Positions 6,307-8,950 of a DNA stretch of 8,950 nucleotides are shown here, in pieces. The notes under the pieces are model-generated. The model saw only the letters and a list, made by a program, of their open reading frames with translations, had not been told where the DNA came from and ran no database searches. The DNA is from an uncultured Elusimicrobia bacterium. Lineage in GTDB: Bacteria > Elusimicrobiota > Elusimicrobia > UBA1565 > UBA9628. The DNA lies in assembly GCA_903874575.1 (NCBI GenBank), contig CAIQSZ010000061.1:1-8950 (forward strand). Reading direction: 5' to 3'. The translations under genes were made by a program, and so were the position numbers. The stretch's first letter is position 1. Each line of letters opens with the position of its first letter.

Positions 6307-7760
6307 TCGCCACAGCTCCGCTCGCCCTCAAGGCCCTGCTCGACTCCGCCGCCGACCTCGCCGTGTTCGCCTATGAGGACGGAGCAGTGACCGGCGCGAA
6401 GTCCCTGCCCGCCAAGGACAGAGCCCTCCTCGCCGAAAAGCTGAAAGAGGAAGGCTTCAAGGGCGGCGCGAAGGACGTCGCGCGCGTCGACCTGCCATTA
6501 TTCGGCAAGCCGCGCCGCGTGTTCGCCGTCGGCCTGGGGAAGAGAAAGAGCGCGGGCGCCGAAGCTTTCCGGCGCGCCGCCGGCATACTGCTGGGCGCCG
6601 TGCGCGGCAAGCGCGAGACGCTCGCGATCCTCTGTTCCGAAAACATCTCGGCTCTCGCCGAAGGCCTGACGTTGGCTTCCTACAAGTACGAGGAGTACAA
6701 GAAGGGAGACGAGGACAAGCTGAAAAATCTATATCTCGTCGTCCAGGACCCCGCGGCGCGGGCCTCCACCGAAAAGACGCTGGCCAAAGTCGCCTTGTAC
6801 GCGGAGGCCGTGGGCCTGGCCCGCGATCTGGTGAACCGCGGCCCGTCCGACAAGACGCCCCAAAGTCTCGCGGACCTGGCCGAAACTTTCTCGGGCGCGG
6901 GCGTGACGGTCGCCGTCATCCATAAGGCTCAGGCGGAGGAGATGGGCATGGGCGCGTTCCTGGGCGTGGCCCGCGGCTCGTCCCAGCCGCCGGTGATGGT
7001 GCACATGGTCTACACGCCGAAAGCCAAGACCAAAAAACGCGTCGCGCTGGTCGGCAAGGGCGTGACCTTCGATTCGGGCGGCCTTTCGATCAAGCCCGCC
7101 GCGTCGATGGAGGAAATGAAGTGCGACATGGCCGGCGCCGCCGCCGTCATCGCGGTGTTCAAGGTCATCGCCCGTCTCCAGCCGAAAGCCGAGGTGCACG
7201 GCATCTTCGCCGCGACCTACAACATGCCGGGGCCCGACGCGTTCAAACCCGGGGACGTGCTCAAAGCCATGAACGGCAAGACCATCGAGGTCTGGAATAC
7301 GGACGCGGAGGGCCGCCTCATCCTGGCCGACGCGCTGTGCCTGGCGGCCAAGCAGGAGCCCCAGATCATCCTGGACATGGCGACGCTGACCGGCGCGGTC
7401 GTTTTCGCGCTGGGCTCCAAGGTCGCCGGCCTGATGGGCAACGACCGCCGCGCCGTGCAGTCCGTTATCGCCGCCGGCAAGCGCGCCGACGAGCCCTACT
7501 GCGAACTTCCCCTGGTCGAGGATTACAAGGAACACATCAAGGGCAATATCGCCGAACTCCTGAACATCTCGAAAGTCCGCGGCGAGGCTGGCGCCATCAT
7601 CGCAGGCCTGTTCCTGCAGGAGTTCGTGGGCGCCGTGCCTTGGGCGCACTTGGACATCGCGGGCACGGCGTTTTCCGGCGGCGACTACAACAGCTACACC
7701 CCGAAGGGCGCGACCGGCGCGCCGGTGCGCACGCTGCTCGAGTGGCTGGAGGCCTTGTGA
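6303..7760 (+). CDS. pepA: Cytosol (leucyl) aminopeptidase, peptidase family M17
   Basis: This 485-residue cytoplasmic metalloaminopeptidase removes N-terminal residues from peptides, usually as a hexamer with two metal ions per subunit. The catalytic C-terminal domain is complete. The metal ligands Lys252, Asp257, Asp275, Asp334 and Glu336 and the catalytic Lys264 and Arg338 match E. coli PepA Lys270, Asp275, Asp293, Asp352, Glu354, Lys282 and Arg356 with a constant offset of 18. The hallmark NTDAEGRL occupies residues 332-339. The N-terminal domain (about residues 1-150) is divergent, as is normal for M17; E. coli PepA also binds DNA, but nothing here shows that this one does. GGAG at 6291-6294 lies eight bases before the ATG, which overlaps the aquaporin stop (ATGA). 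It likely completes digestion of peptides, perhaps including those imported by the transporter encoded upstream. Confidence 0.96.
   Translation: MIATAPLALKALLDSAADLAVFAYEDGAVTGAKSLPAKDRALLAEKLKEEGFKGGAKDVARVDLPLFGKPRRVFAVGLGKRKSAGAEAFRRAAGILLGAVRGKRETLAILCSENISALAEGLTLASYKYEEYKKGDEDKLKNLYLVVQDPAARASTEKTLAKVALYAEAVGLARDLVNRGPSDKTPQSLADLAETFSGAGVTVAVIHKAQAEEMGMGAFLGVARGSSQPPVMVHMVYTPKAKTKKRVALVGKGVTFDSGGLSIKPAASMEEMKCDMAGAAAVIAVFKVIARLQPKAEVHGIFAATYNMPGPDAFKPGDVLKAMNGKTIEVWNTDAEGRLILADALCLAAKQEPQIILDMATLTGAVVFALGSKVAGLMGNDRRAVQSVIAAGKRADEPYCELPLVEDYKEHIKGNIAELLNISKVRGEAGAIIAGLFLQEFVGAVPWAHLDIAGTAFSGGDYNSYTPKGATGAPVRTLLEWLEAL
7748..7752 (+). promoter_or_regulatory. Ribosome binding site for folE (GTG start)
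   Basis: GGAGG lies four bases before the GTG at 7757, within the last codons of pepA. Spacing is a little short, but it supports the GTG over later candidate starts and implies re-initiation at the GTGA stop/start overlap. Confidence 0.55.
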
Positions 7761-8362
7761 CCCGGATCAAGTCGCGCCCGCGCGCGGCGGCGGAACCCCC
7801 GCTCGGGCGAATCGAGTCCCACTTCAAGGACATCCTCGCCGACCTCGGCGAGAATCCGGAGCGCGAGGGCCTGATCAAGACGCCGCACCGCGTGGCCAAG
7901 GCGCTGGCCGAGTTGACCAGCGGCTACCGCGTCGACGTCGACGCCATGATCAACGGCGCGCTGTTCACCGAGAGCTACAATGAGATGGTGCTGGTGCGGG
8001 ACATCTCGTTCTACTCCATGTGCGAGCACCACATCCTCCCGTTCTTCGGGCGCGCGCACGTGGCGTACCTGCCGAACCGCAAGATCGTCGGCCTGTCGAA
8101 GATCCCGAAGCTGGTCGAGATATTCGCGCGGCGCCTGCAGGTGCAGGAGCGGCTCACCCTGGAGATCGCCGGCACGTTGCAGGAGAAGCTGAAGCCGCAC
8201 GGCGTCGGCGTGGTCTTGGAAGCCCGGCATCTCTGCATGGAGATGCGGGGGGCGGAAAGCCATCATTCGCCGACGACGACCTCGTGCATGCTGGGAACCT
8301 TCCAAAGCGACGCGCGCACGCGCAAGGAATTCCTGGAGTTGATCCGGGCCAAGCCGGTCTGA
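7757..8362 (+). CDS. folE: GTP cyclohydrolase I
   Basis: This 201-residue enzyme converts GTP to 7,8-dihydroneopterin triphosphate, the first step of tetrahydrofolate (and in some bacteria queuosine or biopterin) synthesis, in the cytoplasm. It is the zinc type FolE (type IA). The ligands Cys89, His92 and Cys160 match E. coli Cys110, His113 and Cys181 with a constant offset of 21. The surrounding signatures are intact: SMCEHHILPFFGRAHVAYLP, KIVGLSKIPKLVE, RLQVQERLT, then EARHLCMEMRG. The N-terminus is about 20 residues shorter than E. coli FolE, in line with many bacterial forms. The start is GTG 7757, whose bases 2-3 are shared with the pepA stop (GTGA), with GGAGG four bases upstream; the open frame continuing further left is a shadow of pepA. 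No other folate gene is adjacent. It ends one base before the stop of a convergent gene. Confidence 0.97.
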   Translation: MTRIKSRPRAAAEPPLGRIESHFKDILADLGENPEREGLIKTPHRVAKALAELTSGYRVDVDAMINGALFTESYNEMVLVRDISFYSMCEHHILPFFGRAHVAYLPNRKIVGLSKIPKLVEIFARRLQVQERLTLEIAGTLQEKLKPHGVGVVLEARHLCMEMRGAESHHSPTTTSCMLGTFQSDARTRKEFLELIRAKPV

Positions 8363-8363
8363 G

Positions 8364-8855
8364 CTAACCGAGGTTGCCGGCGGCCTTCGGAAGCCACATG
8401 CCGGAGATCATGCCGAGGAAGACCGTTTCCCCGTCCTTAGGGCCGCCCTCGAACTGCATTTCGACGCGGGTGAGTATCTTGTTGCGGCGGAAGTAGCCGT
8501 CGTCATCGAAAGTCGCCTGGCACAGGATCCGGTCGCCGGCGTGCACGGGGTTCAGGAACTTGCCCTCGCGGATCTCGGTGAAGAATCCTACGAGATGCCG
8601 TATTTCTTCGAGCGGAAGCTCCTGGGACATCAGCCAGGTGCACCATGCCACGCTGCCGATCTGCGCGGCCATCTCGATGAGCTTGAACGGGGGGACCAGC
8701 TTGCCGTCGGCGCGGTGGCCGCGGCAGTCCTCGGCGTTCCAGGTATAGCCGCCCAGGATGTGCTCCTCGTCGATCTCGAGCAAAGTGTCCACGAAGCGCA
8801 TCGGCCTCTGCTGGGGAATCAGAGTCAGGACCTGCTCGGGGGTCAGAGAACTCAT
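8364..8855 (-). CDS. Hotdog-fold 3-hydroxyacyl-ACP dehydratase-like protein (FabA/FabZ-like)
   Basis: This 163-residue protein resembles FabZ/FabA dehydratases, which remove water from 3-hydroxyacyl-ACP during fatty acid or polyketide elongation. It shows LIPQQRPMRFVDTLLEID (residues 12-29), corresponding to the FabZ IPHRYPFLLVDRVLE start, and a central helix segment with candidate catalytic His47 (CRGHRADG) and Glu61 (LIEMAAQ). Their 14-residue spacing equals that of His54 and Glu68 in E. coli FabZ. The loop between them has lost the usual GHFPGxPxxPG wording, and the IPHR histidine is Gln15. A later segment (FFTEIREGKFLNPVHAGDRI) follows the FabZ pattern of a KFxxPVxPGD strand. The length is slightly above FabZ (about 150). 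The ATG has GGAGG upstream and overlaps the preceding gene's stop (ATGA). It could instead be a non-catalytic or thioesterase-like hotdog protein. Confidence 0.75.
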   Translation of the reverse strand: MSSLTPEQVLTLIPQQRPMRFVDTLLEIDEEHILGGYTWNAEDCRGHRADGKLVPPFKLIEMAAQIGSVAWCTWLMSQELPLEEIRHLVGFFTEIREGKFLNPVHAGDRILCQATFDDDGYFRRNKILTRVEMQFEGGPKDGETVFLGMISGMWLPKAAGNLG

Positions 8856-8950
8856 GATTTTCCTCCGTCCGTGCGCGTCTTCAGGCGCCCGCCGAAGCCC
8901 ATCTCGGTCGCCATCGGATAATCCGCGTAGCGGATGTCCTTATGGCAGCC
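8852..8950 (-). CDS. C-terminal end of an unidentified protein (partial)
   Basis: Reading leftwards from the window edge, an uninterrupted frame of 32 codons ends at the TGA on bases 8854-8852, overlapping the ATG of the hotdog gene (ATGA). The residues include KDIRYADYPMATEMGFGGR followed by a polar tail ending in DGGKS. The overlap, shared strand and the ribosome binding site embedded in it argue that this is the end of a real gene in the same operon. I do not recognise the family. An enzyme of acyl or polyketide metabolism would fit the neighbour, but that is only contextual. Confidence 0.6.
   Translation of the reverse strand, partial: GCHKDIRYADYPMATEMGFGGRLKTRTDGGKS
8861..8866 (-). promoter_or_regulatory. 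Ribosome binding site for the hotdog gene
   Basis: On the minus strand, GGAGGA lies about five to seven bases before the ATG whose first base is 8855. It sits in the end of the upstream gene and decides the hotdog start. Confidence 0.75.

Noticed and set aside
8372..8395. Possible bidirectional terminator near the convergent stops (CCTTCGGAAG)
   Set aside because: The stem is at most three or four pairs with a mismatch and lies in the hotdog coding sequence; no T tract follows on either strand.
1..8950. CRISPR arrays, insertion sequences, tRNA or rRNA genes, defence islands
   Set aside because: No direct-repeat arrays, transposase motifs, RNA gene signatures or composition shifts were visible; the window is compact housekeeping sequence.

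Overview
This window is a gene-dense, visibly GC-rich stretch of bacterial chromosome. Third codon positions are mostly G or C in every gene, and base composition looks uniform throughout. It contains two partial and eight complete genes. Nearly all coding boundaries touch or overlap by a few bases. The only real non-coding gap is 48 bases (5578-5625). Gene content (an opp/dpp-type peptide transporter, FadD-like ligase, CCA-adding enzyme, MIP channel, leucyl aminopeptidase, FolE and a FabA/FabZ-like hotdog protein) is ordinary bacterial housekeeping and metabolism. Combined with high GC it suggests a free-living Gram-negative-type bacterium. A high-GC member of an under-studied phylum such as Elusimicrobiota is possible, but the sequence alone does not settle the taxonomy.

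Region 1 (1-5577, + strand) is one head-to-tail block: the C-terminal part of a family 5 peptide-binding protein, two DppB/DppC-type permeases, an acyl-CoA synthetase and a tRNA nucleotidyltransferase with an HD domain. Spacings are 6, 0, 2 and -1 bases, which suggests a single transcript with translational coupling. The ATPases that normally follow the permeases are absent; they must lie upstream or elsewhere.

Region 2 (5578-8362, + strand) starts at the 48-base gap. This holds a candidate extended -10 promoter immediately before an aquaporin-family gene that lacks a Shine-Dalgarno sequence, so its transcript may be leaderless. Leucyl aminopeptidase and GTP cyclohydrolase I follow through ATGA and GTGA overlaps, so the three are probably co-transcribed.

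Region 3 (8364-8950, - strand) converges on region 2 with one base between the stop codons. It holds a hotdog-fold dehydratase-like gene, preceded on its own strand by the last 32 codons of an unidentified gene that overlaps it by ATGA. The pair probably belongs to a fatty-acid or polyketide-like operon extending off the right edge.

The functions link loosely: peptide import and PepA both serve peptide use, and the ligase and hotdog protein both handle acyl chains, but no gene set here forms a recognisable new system. I found no mobile elements, CRISPR arrays, RNA genes or convincing terminators. The points most worth a second look are the possible leaderless promoter, the atypical predicted pore of the aquaporin, the altered A10 motif of the ligase and the divergent hotdog active-site loop.
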